A stretch of 64,000 bases of DNA from Burkholderiales bacterium (GTDB lineage Bacteria; Pseudomonadota; Gammaproteobacteria; Burkholderiales; Burkholderiaceae_C): assembly GCA_016702555.1 (NCBI GenBank), contig JADJDV010000006.1:248001-312000 (forward strand), read 5' to 3'. A program made the translations under genes and the position numbers. Shown here one piece after another: positions 36,331-44,788 of this stretch (position 1 is its first letter; each line of letters starts with the position of its first letter). The notes under the pieces are model-generated. The model ran no database searches, was not told the DNA's origin, and was given only the letters and a program-made list of their open reading frames with translations.

Positions 36331-37731
36331 ATGCGCTACCCGCTGCCCTACGCCTTTGCCCGCTCGGCCCGCCTGCTGCTGGAGGACGACGGCCAGAGTC
36401 TGACGCTGTGGCACGGCGGCCAGCCGGACGGCTCGGCGCTGGGCGAGGTGATGCGCCGCTACGGCGGCGGCGCGCAGCCGCTGGCGCTGCAGCAGGCCGA
36501 TGCGCAGCAGCTGGCGCAGCGCATCAGCGCCGCGTACTCGCAAAGCGAATCCAGCGCGGCCGCGGTGGTCAGCGAGGTCGAATCCGACGCCGACCTGTCG
36601 CGCATCATGCAGGAGCTGCCCGCCGTCGAAGACCTGCTGGAGAGCGCCGACGACGCGCCCATCATCCGCATGCTCAACGCGCTGCTGACGCAGGCCGCGC
36701 GCGACAGCGCCAGCGACATCCACATCGAGCCCTACGAGCGCCACAGCAGCGTGCGCTTTCGCGTCGACGGCACGCTGCGCGAGGTGGTGCAGCCCAACCG
36801 CGCGCTGCACGCGGCGCTGATCAGCCGGCTGAAGATCATGGCGGACCTCGACATCGCCGAAAAGCGCCTGCCGCAGGACGGCCGCATCAGCCTGCGCTTA
36901 GGGACAAGGGCCATTGACGTGCGTGTCTCCACCATTCCCAGCGCGCACGGCGAGCGCGCCGTGCTGCGCCTGCTCGACAAGTCCGAGAGCAAGCTGAGCC
37001 TGGAAGCCGTCGGCATGCTGGGCGATGTGCTGCAGAAGTTCGAGCGCCTGATCGGCCAGCCGCACGGCATCATCCTGGTCACCGGCCCCACCGGCAGCGG
37101 CAAGACCACCACGCTGTACGCCAGCCTGGCGCGGCTGGACGCCAGCCGCAACAACATCATGACGGTGGAAGACCCGATCGAATACGACCTGCCCGGTGTC
37201 GGCCAGACCCAGGTCAACCCACGGATCGAACTGACCTTTGCCCGCGCGCTGCGCGCCATCCTGCGGCAAGACCCGGACATCGTGATGATCGGCGAAATCC
37301 GCGACATTGAAACCGCGCAAATCGCCATCCAGGCCTCACTCACCGGTCACCTGGTGCTGGCCACCCTGCACACCAACGACGCCGCCAGCGCCGTCACGCG
37401 GCTGATCGACATGGGCGTGGAGCCGTTTCTGCTCAGCTCGTCGCTGCTGGGCGTGCTGGCGCAGCGGCTGGTGCGCAAATACTGCATCGCGTGTGGCGGC
37501 AAGGGTTGCGACGCCTGCGGCGGCACCGGCTACGCCGGCCGCACCGGGGTGTTCGAGTTGCTGATGGTGGACGACGACATTCGCGCCCAGATTCACGGTC
37601 AGGCGCCTGAAGCCGATATCCGCGCTGCTGCCATGGCCAAGGGCATGCAGTTGATGCGCGATGATGGGGAGCGGTTGATCGAACGCGGCATTACCAGCCG
37701 AGAGGAAGTGGTGCGGGTGACGCGGGATTGA
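36331..37731 (+). CDS. gspE: Type II secretion ATPase GspE
   Basis: GspE is the hexameric ATPase that powers pseudopilus assembly. Of 466 residues, GPTGSGKTTTLYASL (Walker A, near 252), RAILRQDPDIVMIGEIRD (Walker B), and LVLATLHTNDAASAVTRL (His box) are intact, and CIACGGKGCDACGG forms the zinc-binding module. The N-terminal N1E domain is short. Normally gspF follows; here the next gene lies in an unrelated accessory island. Confidence 0.97.
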   Translation: MRYPLPYAFARSARLLLEDDGQSLTLWHGGQPDGSALGEVMRRYGGGAQPLALQQADAQQLAQRISAAYSQSESSAAAVVSEVESDADLSRIMQELPAVEDLLESADDAPIIRMLNALLTQAARDSASDIHIEPYERHSSVRFRVDGTLREVVQPNRALHAALISRLKIMADLDIAEKRLPQDGRISLRLGTRAIDVRVSTIPSAHGERAVLRLLDKSESKLSLEAVGMLGDVLQKFERLIGQPHGIILVTGPTGSGKTTTLYASLARLDASRNNIMTVEDPIEYDLPGVGQTQVNPRIELTFARALRAILRQDPDIVMIGEIRDIETAQIAIQASLTGHLVLATLHTNDAASAVTRLIDMGVEPFLLSSSLLGVLAQRLVRKYCIACGGKGCDACGGTGYAGRTGVFELLMVDDDIRAQIHGQAPEADIRAAAMAKGMQLMRDDGERLIERGITSREEVVRVTRD

Positions 37732-38179
37732 GTCAGGCGCCGCTGTCTCCTGATCAAATGAAGTGCTGGCGCTTATCTGGCAGGCGCTCGCAGATATCAA
37801 TACATGAGTGAATGGATTTGAATACATTTATTCCAAGTGCTGGATTTATCAATATTTGAAATTACCGGTTTGTCTGCATTTTTGCTCAGGTTCGGTGGAT
37901 TAATGGGTTAGGCGCACAGTAGATTTCCGATGCATGCTGCACCTACTCGGCAAGTGGCTGATTTCTGATACGGGCAGAAAAAATCTGAAGCCTAAGAAGG
38001 ATGGATCAATATCAAAGTCGTCCTGTAGTAAGGCGGCTTAGATCTCATGAAGAAGGCTCGCATGCGCACCTTAAGAGTCACCCAATGCGTGAGTTAGGCT
38101 GCTCGGCGCAGTGCTGCGTAGTCGGCGTACCGGGCGGCCAAACATAGAGGCAACGTTGGCCTGAACGAAATTTTATGGC
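37732..38179. other. Gene-free left part of the accessory island
   Basis: These 448 bases are clearly richer in AT than the gsp genes. Near 37760-37800 there is a small hairpin-like repeat (tgctggcgctta, then aggcgctcgca) of a kind common in Comamonadaceae intergenic regions. No open reading frame with protein character, tRNA or integrase remnant is visible. The junction with foreign-looking sequence must lie within this stretch. Confidence 0.6.
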
Positions 38180-38788
38180 TTACTGCCGGCAAATTAACTC
38201 TGCCGTTGTCTTTAAGGTGGCTATGTAATAGCTGTAGACGGTGTTTGGAGGTAGGGAGGGATGGTTGGCAGTGAGTAATGCATAGACGCTGACATTTGGC
38301 GGTGGGGTCGTTAATATTCTTTGAGCCAAGGCGTCTAATGCGGCTTGTGTTGTTGAGGTTATATGTGCGCTAGCATTGCGAATAGTGCGAAGATCATGCA
38401 AATCTTGCGTAATTGCCCTCAGATGTGGTTCAAAAGGTGCGCCAGTGTCAAAATGCAAGGCAGCTGCCGATCGCACGAAGTCCGGATTTGCGTAGTCAAA
38501 AAAACGACTGGGCCCTCTCAACATGTTTTTCGCGTGATCGCTTGTTGGAGGCGTCGAAAAACGAGCGGGCAAGCTGCCGTCTAGGCAGGCTTCACCCATC
38601 ATGTAAAGCGCGAGACTAGACTCAAGAAACTCTTCCCATGCTTTGTAGGCTTCTAGAAATGAGCCCACAGTAATTTTTTCGATAGCGAACGCTGGAAAAG
38701 TAGTGGCGGCGCCGTGAGCGAGCGCAGCAATTTGTTCGCTCTGTGTCAATGACTGCTTGAAGGTTGCTAACGAGATGGTGAGCGACAT
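38180..38788 (-). CDS. HEPN-type protein paired with DUF262
   Basis: This 202-residue protein has no signal or membrane segment. RTIRNASAHITS (residues 134-145) contains R137-x4-H142, the RX4-6H catalytic motif of HEPN RNases, and the preceding helices (SFLEAYKAWEEFLESSLALY) fit the helical bundle of RiboL-PSP- or MAE_28990-like HEPN proteins. This suggests an RNA-cutting toxin or effector. It starts four bases after the DUF262 gene stops, so the two are co-translated. Base composition is lower in GC than the neighbours. The HEPN call rests on one motif and the helical pattern. Confidence 0.68.
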   Translation of the reverse strand: MSLTISLATFKQSLTQSEQIAALAHGAATTFPAFAIEKITVGSFLEAYKAWEEFLESSLALYMMGEACLDGSLPARFSTPPTSDHAKNMLRGPSRFFDYANPDFVRSAAALHFDTGAPFEPHLRAITQDLHDLRTIRNASAHITSTTQAALDALAQRILTTPPPNVSVYALLTANHPSLPPNTVYSYYIATLKTTAELICRQ

Positions 38789-38792
38789 GCAC

Positions 38793-39833
38793 TCAGCCCA
38801 TCAGCGCAGCCACATAGTTGCCGCGTCGAATGCGTACAGCTTCATCGGTCGTGGCGCGCCGAAGATCAGTCAGAAACTGCTGCTCTTTGGTGCTTAGTTG
38901 CGTATGATCCTCGACTCCAAAGATGTAATCGACATGTTCCAGGCCCTGTCGAGCAACTGCGATATTTATCGGTTTTAATAATGTCTCGTGTGACAGGTTG
39001 CTAACACCGAAAAGCCGGTGACTAATCGCTGAAAAGAGTGTGTAAAACAGGTGTACTCGTCGAAATTCTGTTTGCCTTAGCCCTTCTGGAAAAAGGTCTG
39101 AAATCGTTGTAATGATAGAATGGAAATTTGCTTGTGTGACATCTGGTGAATAGGGAAATTCTTTCTCATAGTTCGAGTAAAATTTCTTTATCTGCTTCTT
39201 TGATCGAATTCCATCCAACATTGCTATTAGTAGGTCGGCTACGAGAGACACTTCCGCCATTCTCATAATCTGACGTTCAGTGAGAATGCCGTTCTTTATC
39301 CAAAATTCAAAGTATGAGTGCGAAATTCTATCAGCAAGAACTTTAAATGTGCCGAAATGCTCCGCATTGATTTTTTCTTGCTCATTCAAAACGACTGCGT
39401 ACGAATTGAGTCGACTAAAAATATCTAGTATTTCAGAATCTGGAAGGTTAATGAGCAGATCTACGGAGATTTCATACGTTAGTATTTGACTTTGAGTTTG
39501 CTCGGGTAAAGAGCTAAAGGGGATTCCGCCGTATTCATGATTGTGTATACGGCTAATCGTGAATCCATCTTTTATGAAAGATAAAATGGTTCTGATGCGT
39601 TGCTGTCCGTCAACTACTTCGCGCACAGAAGATTTAGTTGTTAAATTTAATTTCTGTCGAATAAATACCTTTGGAATCGGTTTTCCGCGTACAATAGAGT
39701 CCATCAAAAAGCTCTTGGCCTTATCATTCCAGACCGAGCGACGCTGAAATCTCGGGTTTAATTCAAGCTGTTTCGCATTGTCCCATTCAACAAAATCATT
39801 AATGCTGTAGGTGCGGGAATCAAAGCTTTTCAT
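38793..39833 (-). CDS. DUF262 family protein (ParB-like/GmrSD-N fold)
   Basis: The 346-residue product has the DUF262 hallmarks ELNPRFQRRSVWNDKAKSFL near residue 24 and REVVDGQQRIRTILSF (DGQQR at 75-79), a ParB/sulfiredoxin-like nucleotide-binding motif shared with the GmrS part of type IV restriction enzymes. INLPDSEILDIFSRLNSYAV is the second conserved block. The C-terminal nuclease domain found in GmrSD fusions is absent, so the adjacent HEPN protein may be the effector. Its AT content is far above that of the window. The 180 bases upstream hold no visible gene. Confidence 0.85.
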   Translation of the reverse strand: MKSFDSRTYSINDFVEWDNAKQLELNPRFQRRSVWNDKAKSFLMDSIVRGKPIPKVFIRQKLNLTTKSSVREVVDGQQRIRTILSFIKDGFTISRIHNHEYGGIPFSSLPEQTQSQILTYEISVDLLINLPDSEILDIFSRLNSYAVVLNEQEKINAEHFGTFKVLADRISHSYFEFWIKNGILTERQIMRMAEVSLVADLLIAMLDGIRSKKQIKKFYSNYEKEFPYSPDVTQANFHSIITTISDLFPEGLRQTEFRRVHLFYTLFSAISHRLFGVSNLSHETLLKPINIAVARQGLEHVDYIFGVEDHTQLSTKEQQFLTDLRRATTDEAVRIRRGNYVAALMG

Positions 39834-40013
39834 GAGTTATTGTGTTTGATAACTGGTAAATAGGGTCAAATGAAGATTTCAGCAAAAAAGTCAGCCAGCA
39901 TCACTCTGTCTTATCGCGTCTACGTTTGTTGAAATTCGTGTCTGATCAAACTTTCGACATGGCACTTGAGTTCGGACCGCACTGAGAAGCGGCGTCGGCC
40001 TAAAGGCAAATAG

Positions 40014-40307
40014 TTAGACTGCTGCCAGCTTGAGCTCGCTAACCCCTTGCAAGTCCACATGCTGCCGCGCAATCCACAGGTCATGGGCGTCCTGCATGGC
40101 GAGCCAGCTCTCGGGGCTTCGACCGATCGACTTGGACAGGCGCAGCGCCATTTCAGGTGTGACGCGACTGGTTCCATTCAGCACACGGCTCAGGGTGGAG
40201 GCGGCCACCCCGAGCTTCTCCGCGAGAACGCGGCCGCTGATGTTGTTGGGCTCAAAGTAGATGCCGGCGATGAACTCGCCGGGGTGAGGGGGGTTGTGCA
40301 TGCTCAT
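40014..40307 (-). CDS. higA: HigA family antitoxin
   Basis: The 97-residue protein has the HigA start MSMHNPPHPGEFIAGIYFEP and the helix-turn-helix LAEKLGVAASTLSRVLNGTS followed by VTPEMALRLSKSIGRSPESW. It should neutralise HigB and repress the operon. The start codon overlaps the higB stop by one base, toxin gene first, as in HigBA systems. Confidence 0.94.
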   Translation of the reverse strand: MSMHNPPHPGEFIAGIYFEPNNISGRVLAEKLGVAASTLSRVLNGTSRVTPEMALRLSKSIGRSPESWLAMQDAHDLWIARQHVDLQGVSELKLAAV

Positions 40308-40585
40308 CAGTGATGGTCCTCATAGTCGAGTACGTAGGCATTTCCGTCCTTGAACTCGAAGGTGACGCGCCAGTTGCCATCGACGGTGACCGACCAGCGG
40401 CCTTTCATCTCTCCCTTGAGTGGGTGCAGCCGAAAACCTGGGATATCCATGTCGTCGATGACGTGTGCCGTGTCCAGTGCAGCAAGCTGTAATCGCAGTC
40501 GTTTGACATGGCTGGTCTGAACGCCTGATGCGTTTCCCGTTTCGAACAGCTGGGGCAGCCCCTTGTGCTGAAACGACTTGATCAT
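40307..40585 (-). CDS. higB: HigB (RelE-type) toxin
   Basis: HigB toxins are RelE-fold, ribosome-dependent mRNA interferases. The 92-residue protein starts MIKSFQHKGLPQLFETGNAS and contains LRLQLAALDTAHVIDDMDIP, RLHPLKGEMKGRWSVTV and the C-terminal WRVTFEFKDGNAYVLDYEDH, all typical of the family. It precedes higA in the same operon. It flanks the DUF262-HEPN pair within the same accessory segment. Confidence 0.94.
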   Translation of the reverse strand: MIKSFQHKGLPQLFETGNASGVQTSHVKRLRLQLAALDTAHVIDDMDIPGFRLHPLKGEMKGRWSVTVDGNWRVTFEFKDGNAYVLDYEDHH

Positions 40586-40679
40586 GGTGCGATTGTGGCT
40601 TGTTGCGCACTACGCAACAAATAGGCGTTCGACATAGGCTATCGGGGGATCGGGGTTGGATCAAAGCTTCTTCTGCAGA

Positions 40680-41966
40680 TCAGACCAGGGCGCGCAAGGC
40701 CTGCTCCAGATCGGCGATCAGGTCGTCGGCATGCTCCAGGCCGATCGAGACGCGGATCAGGCCTTCGGAAACCCCGCCCGCTTCGCGCACCGCTGCCGGC
40801 ACGCCCGAGTGCGTGGTCGAGGCGGGGTGGCAGATCAGCGATTCGGTGCCGCCCAGGCTGACGGCGGACTTGAACAGGGTGAGCGCGTTGATGAGGCGAA
40901 AGGCCTGTGGCCGGCCGCCTTCAAGCACGAACGAGAAGGTCGATCCAGCCGCGCTGCACTGGCGTTGGTAGACCGCCTGGTAGGCCGCATCCGCCACCTG
41001 CTCGGGGTGGTGGACGAGGAGTTTCTGGTGCGGATTGCCAGCCAGCCAGCGGGCCACGGTGCTGGCCGACTGCGCCGCCTGCCGCATGCGCAGCACCACG
41101 GTTTCCATCGAGCGGGTGAGCATCCACGCCGAGTGTGGATCGAGTTGCGAGCCGTAGGCGCCGCGCGTGGCGCGGACTTTGTCGACCAGCGCCCGCAGGC
41201 CAGTGAGGCCGCCCGCCACCAGATCGCTGTGGCCGCCGACGTACTTGGTCAGCGAATAGACCGAGAGGTCGATGCCGTGCATGCCCGGCTGCTGGAAGAT
41301 CGGACCCAGCATGGTGTTGTCGCACACCGAGATGGGGCGCTGGCCGTGCCTGGCCTCGAAGGCGTCGATCTGCCGCGCCAGCGCCGGCAGGTCGATCATG
41401 GCGTTGGTCGGGTTGGCCGGCGTCTCCACATAGGCCAGGCGCACCGGGCCCTGGCGCGCTGCGGCTTCCAGCGCTTCGGCCATCGACGGCTCCGACAGGC
41501 CATCGCCGATGACGTGGGTGCCGATGCCCCATTCAGCCAGGATTTTCGAGATCAGCGTTTCCGTGCCACCGTAGAGCGGCGCCGACTGCACCACCTGGTC
41601 GCCTGGCCGCAGAAAGGTGAGCAGCATGGCGCTGATGGCCGACATGCCGCTGGAGGTGACCAGCGCGGCCTCGGCCTTGTCGAGCAGCGCCAGCCGGTCT
41701 TCGGCGATCTCCAGATTCGGGTTGTTGAAGCGGCTGTACACCAAGCCGGGCGATTCGCCGGCCGGCAGCGGCACGCGGCCCGAGACCAGGTCGAAGAAAT
41801 GGGCGCCGTCCTCGGCCGAGCGGAAGGCGAAGGTCGAGGTCAGGAACACCGGCGGCTTGACCGAACCCTCGGTGAGGAACGGGTCGAAGCCGTAGGACAT
41901 CATCTGCGTCTCGGCGTGCAGCGCCTGGTCGCCGATGCGTTTGCGGTGGTAAGTGGTCTTGCTCAT
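40680..41966 (-). CDS. Cystathionine gamma-synthase family PLP enzyme
   Basis: This Cys/Met-metabolism PLP enzyme has 428 residues. SSGMSAISAMLLTFLRPGDQ is the early conserved block, AYVETPANPTNAMIDL binds the cofactor and SLTKYVGGHSDLVAGG contains the Schiff-base Lys. GSQLDPHSAWMLTRSMET is also conserved. It could be a gamma-synthase, gamma-lyase or sulfhydrylase; sequence alone does not decide. It marks the right border of the accessory island. The 201 bases upstream, before soxB, show nothing clear. Confidence 0.9.
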   Translation of the reverse strand: MSKTTYHRKRIGDQALHAETQMMSYGFDPFLTEGSVKPPVFLTSTFAFRSAEDGAHFFDLVSGRVPLPAGESPGLVYSRFNNPNLEIAEDRLALLDKAEAALVTSSGMSAISAMLLTFLRPGDQVVQSAPLYGGTETLISKILAEWGIGTHVIGDGLSEPSMAEALEAAARQGPVRLAYVETPANPTNAMIDLPALARQIDAFEARHGQRPISVCDNTMLGPIFQQPGMHGIDLSVYSLTKYVGGHSDLVAGGLTGLRALVDKVRATRGAYGSQLDPHSAWMLTRSMETVVLRMRQAAQSASTVARWLAGNPHQKLLVHHPEQVADAAYQAVYQRQCSAAGSTFSFVLEGGRPQAFRLINALTLFKSAVSLGGTESLICHPASTTHSGVPAAVREAGGVSEGLIRVSIGLEHADDLIADLEQALRALV

Positions 41967-42167
41967 GGGTTTCCCTGATGGTCGCGCGGCACTGCCGTCC
42001 GGTCGGTAGGTGCAAGCGATGATGGCGCCACCGACTGCAGATGACCAATCTTTTCGGCGATGACCTCAGCCAGCCTAGGGGCAGTGGCGTGCCGCCTGTC
42101 ATCCGCGGCCTCATGAATCGTTCGGCGGACCCAGCGTCCGCGGGTGCGACGGGCGTCGGCGCTGTGC

Positions 42168-43901
42168 TCAGCCCGCGTAACCCGGATTCGGCAACCCGCC
42201 CGTCAGTTTGGGCGCGTTGAGTTGGCGCGGCGCCACCTTGCCGCCGCGCGCTTTCAACCACTGCTCGACCAGGTCCCACACCATGGGGTTGCCGGCTTTC
42301 GACGCTTCTTCGGCCACCGGCGCCCAACCGGCCACCTTGTAGGTCTTGCCGGCCTCGATGGGCTTGCCTTTCAGGCGCATGTCGCTGACGCGCTTGCCCA
42401 TGCCCTGCAGCGGGTCGAAGGCATAGGTCAGGCCGCCCACGCGCACCATGTCGCCGCCTTGCTGGTAGTAGGGGTCGGGGTTGAACAGGTTGTCGGCCAC
42501 GTCTTCCAGGATGGTCTTGAGCATGTCGCCCTTCATCTCGGTCAGCGTGGCGTAGCTGTAGGTGGTGGCCGTCATGTCGAGCAGCCATTCGCGCGTGATG
42601 GGCTGGCCGGGCAGCAGCGTGGTGCCCCAGCGGAAGCCCGGCGAGAAGGCGATGTCGGCGCCCTGCACGTCCATCAGCGCATCGACGATGAGCTGGTCGC
42701 CGGTGCCGTTGAAGTTGCCACGGCGGTACAACAGGCCTTCGGTGACGGCGAGCTGCTCGCTGAGTTTGGCTTCATACGGCGCGCGGATCCTGGTGATGAG
42801 CGCGTCCATCTCCTTGTCGGCGGGCAGCATGTTGGCGAACACGGGCAGCAGCTTGTAGCGGTAGTCGGCCACCTTGCCGTTCTTCACCTCAAGGTCGAGC
42901 ACGCCCAGAAACTTGCTGTTGCTGCCGGCGTTGGTGACCAGCGTCTGGCCGCCGGCGTTCTTGACCACGCTGGCCACGGGCATGCCGTCGTGCGTGTGGC
43001 CGCCCAGGATGGCGTCGATGCCGCGCACGCGGCTGGCCATTTTCAGGTCGGTGTCCATGCCGTTGTGGCTGATGACGACGACGACCTGCGCGCCTTTGCC
43101 GCGCGCCTCGTCGACCATCTTCTGCATGTTCTCGTCCTGGATGCCGAACTCCCAGTCGGCGACCATGTAGCGAGGGTTGGCGATCGGCGTGTAGGGGAAG
43201 GCCTGGCCGATGATGGCGACGGGTACACCGTTCATGGGCTTGATGACGTAGGGCTTGAACACCGGGTCGCCAAAGTCGTTGGTCTTGACGTTCTGGGCGA
43301 CGAAATCGACCTTGCCGGCAAAGTCTTTCTCGATGATTTCCTTCACGCGATCCATGCCGAGGGTGAATTCCCAGTGGCCGGTCATCACATCGACGCCCAG
43401 CAGCTTGCAGGCGTCGACCATGTCCTGGCCCTTGGTCCACAGGGCCGTGCCAGAGCCCTGCCAGGTGTCGCCGCCATCCAGCAGCAGCGCGCCGGGGCGG
43501 CTGGCGCGCAGGCGTTTGACCAGGGTGGCCAGGTGAGCGAAGCCACCGACCTTGCCGTAGCGCTGGGCGGCCTGCTCGAAGTCGAGGTAGGTCAGCGCAT
43601 GCGCCTGGGCGGTGCCGGGTTTCACGCTCGCGGCTTTCAGCAACTGCTCGCCCACCAGGTGCGGCAGGCGGCCCTTCATGTCGCCTATCCCTAAGTTCAC
43701 GCTGGGTTCGCGGAAGTGGATGGGCTTGAGCTGGGCGTGGCAGTCCGTGATGTGCAGGAAGGACACGTTGCCGAACTTCGGGATGTCGTACAGGCCCTCG
43801 GTTGCCGTCTGTGCGCTTGCGTTCTGATGGCTGGACAGGCCCATGCCGGCTGCGCTGGCGGCACTCAGGACTTGAAGAAATTCGCGTTTGGTGAGGTTCA
43901 T
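42168..43901 (-). CDS. soxB: SoxB thiosulfohydrolase
   Basis: SoxB is the periplasmic di-manganese enzyme that releases sulfate from SoxY-bound sulfur. The 577-residue precursor starts MNLTKREFLQVLSAASAAGM, a Tat-like signal with KR in place of RR. FLHITDCHAQLKP, LLLDGGDTWQGSGTALW, GHWEFTLGMDRV, VVVISHNGMDTDLKM and ILGGHTHDGMP carry the metallophosphoesterase ligands. It is last in the minus-strand sox series, after a terminator-like hairpin. Confidence 0.98.
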   Translation of the reverse strand: MNLTKREFLQVLSAASAAGMGLSSHQNASAQTATEGLYDIPKFGNVSFLHITDCHAQLKPIHFREPSVNLGIGDMKGRLPHLVGEQLLKAASVKPGTAQAHALTYLDFEQAAQRYGKVGGFAHLATLVKRLRASRPGALLLDGGDTWQGSGTALWTKGQDMVDACKLLGVDVMTGHWEFTLGMDRVKEIIEKDFAGKVDFVAQNVKTNDFGDPVFKPYVIKPMNGVPVAIIGQAFPYTPIANPRYMVADWEFGIQDENMQKMVDEARGKGAQVVVVISHNGMDTDLKMASRVRGIDAILGGHTHDGMPVASVVKNAGGQTLVTNAGSNSKFLGVLDLEVKNGKVADYRYKLLPVFANMLPADKEMDALITRIRAPYEAKLSEQLAVTEGLLYRRGNFNGTGDQLIVDALMDVQGADIAFSPGFRWGTTLLPGQPITREWLLDMTATTYSYATLTEMKGDMLKTILEDVADNLFNPDPYYQQGGDMVRVGGLTYAFDPLQGMGKRVSDMRLKGKPIEAGKTYKVAGWAPVAEEASKAGNPMVWDLVEQWLKARGGKVAPRQLNAPKLTGGLPNPGYAG

Positions 43902-43927
43902 ATCAGCACCGACTGATGTATGTAAGA

Positions 43928-43951
43928 CAAAAAGCCCGGCCAGGCCGGGCT
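43928..43951 (-). terminator. Terminator-like hairpin between soxX and soxB
   Basis: agcccggcc (43933-43941) and ggccgggct (43943-43951) form a GC-rich stem; the base pairs next to the centre must open to form the loop. On the minus strand a run of five T follows. It would cut soxB off from the upstream sox genes unless read through. Confidence 0.72.
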
Positions 43952-43964
43952 GCGAGATCGGGGT

Positions 43965-44636
43965 TTACTGGTTCACCGGCGACTTGGGGTCCAGCAGCAG
44001 CGCCACGATGTCCGCCACCTGCTTTTCGGTCAGGATGCCCATGTGCCCGGCGCGCGGCATGTTGGAGCAGGCGTTGTAGGCCTTGCTGTTCCAGATCTTG
44101 CCCCAGGTGTACTTGACCATCTCCTGTGCCGCCGGGCTGGCCGGATCGGCCACGCCGCGGATCTTGCCGTAGTTGTACAGGCTGGGGCCGATGGTGCCGA
44201 AGGAGATTTCCTTCTTGTCGATCTGGTGGCAGTTGTAGCAGTTGCCGCCGTTGGCGGCGCCGGCCTTGTCGGTCCAGGTCATGCCACGACCGTTCTGGGC
44301 GATCTTCTCGCCCTCTTTCCAGTCGCCCAGGTACTTTCCGTTGGCTGGCCATTTGATGGTCTGCAGGTTGGCGGCTTCGATGCGCTTGGCGACGGCGGCG
44401 TCCAGCGGCTTGCCAGCCACGTCGGCGGCGTTGCAGGCGCGAAGGGTTTCGTCGTCTCGAAAAGCCTCACTGACCTTCACGATGCCTTTGTCGTGAAAGT
44501 CGGCCTTGATGATCTGCTGCGTCAACGCGTCCAACTCGGCCGACGACGGCGTGCCGGCGCTGCCGCCGCTGCCGGCACAGCCAGCCACGAGGGCCGCTGC
44601 GGCGGCCAGCGCAAGAATGTGGGAATGCTTGCTCAT
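43965..44636 (-). CDS. soxX: SoxX, monoheme cytochrome c of the SoxXA complex
   Basis: SoxX accepts electrons when SoxA joins thiosulfate to SoxY. The 223-residue precursor has a haem site GGNCYNCHQIDKKEISFGTI (Cys133, Cys136, His137) and GPSLYNYGKIRG, with a distal Met in ACSNMPRAGHMGIL. The N-terminus ALVAGC looks like a lipobox (Cys20), so the protein may be a lipoprotein. An N-terminal region before the haem domain makes it longer than minimal SoxX proteins. A repeat separates it from soxA. Confidence 0.95.
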   Translation of the reverse strand: MSKHSHILALAAAAALVAGCAGSGGSAGTPSSAELDALTQQIIKADFHDKGIVKVSEAFRDDETLRACNAADVAGKPLDAAVAKRIEAANLQTIKWPANGKYLGDWKEGEKIAQNGRGMTWTDKAGAANGGNCYNCHQIDKKEISFGTIGPSLYNYGKIRGVADPASPAAQEMVKYTWGKIWNSKAYNACSNMPRAGHMGILTEKQVADIVALLLDPKSPVNQ

Positions 44637-44687
44637 GAGGAGGTTTTCCTTTTTCAGAGGTCCAGGACGCTTTCAACAAGGACGAAT

Positions 44688-44787
44688 GGCCGCGAAGCAG
44701 GCCGCATGGGAACGCCGTGGAGCGGGCTTGGCCCGGCCAGTGGCGTTGTCCCCTGGGGGATGACGCCGAAGGCGGCTCAGGGGGGAA
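44688..44787 (+). repeat. REP-like repeat family A, copy 2 (soxA-soxX)
   Basis: The core ggccgcgaagcaggcc, cgccgtggagcgggcttggc, cagtggcgttgtcccc and ctcagggggg follows the family pattern. The ctcagggggg end abuts the soxA stop codon at 44789. Confidence 0.85.
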
Positions 44788-44788
44788 G

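Noticed and set aside
33808..36810. 1000-codon minus-strand frame opposite gspD
   Set aside because: Compositional shadow; gspD on the plus strand has all secretin motifs.
37905..40020. GTTRRRY-like sequences at 37907, 38093 and 40013, as in integron attC sites
   Set aside because: No matching RYYYAAC partner at the right distance, no integrase, and about this many are expected by chance in 3 kb.
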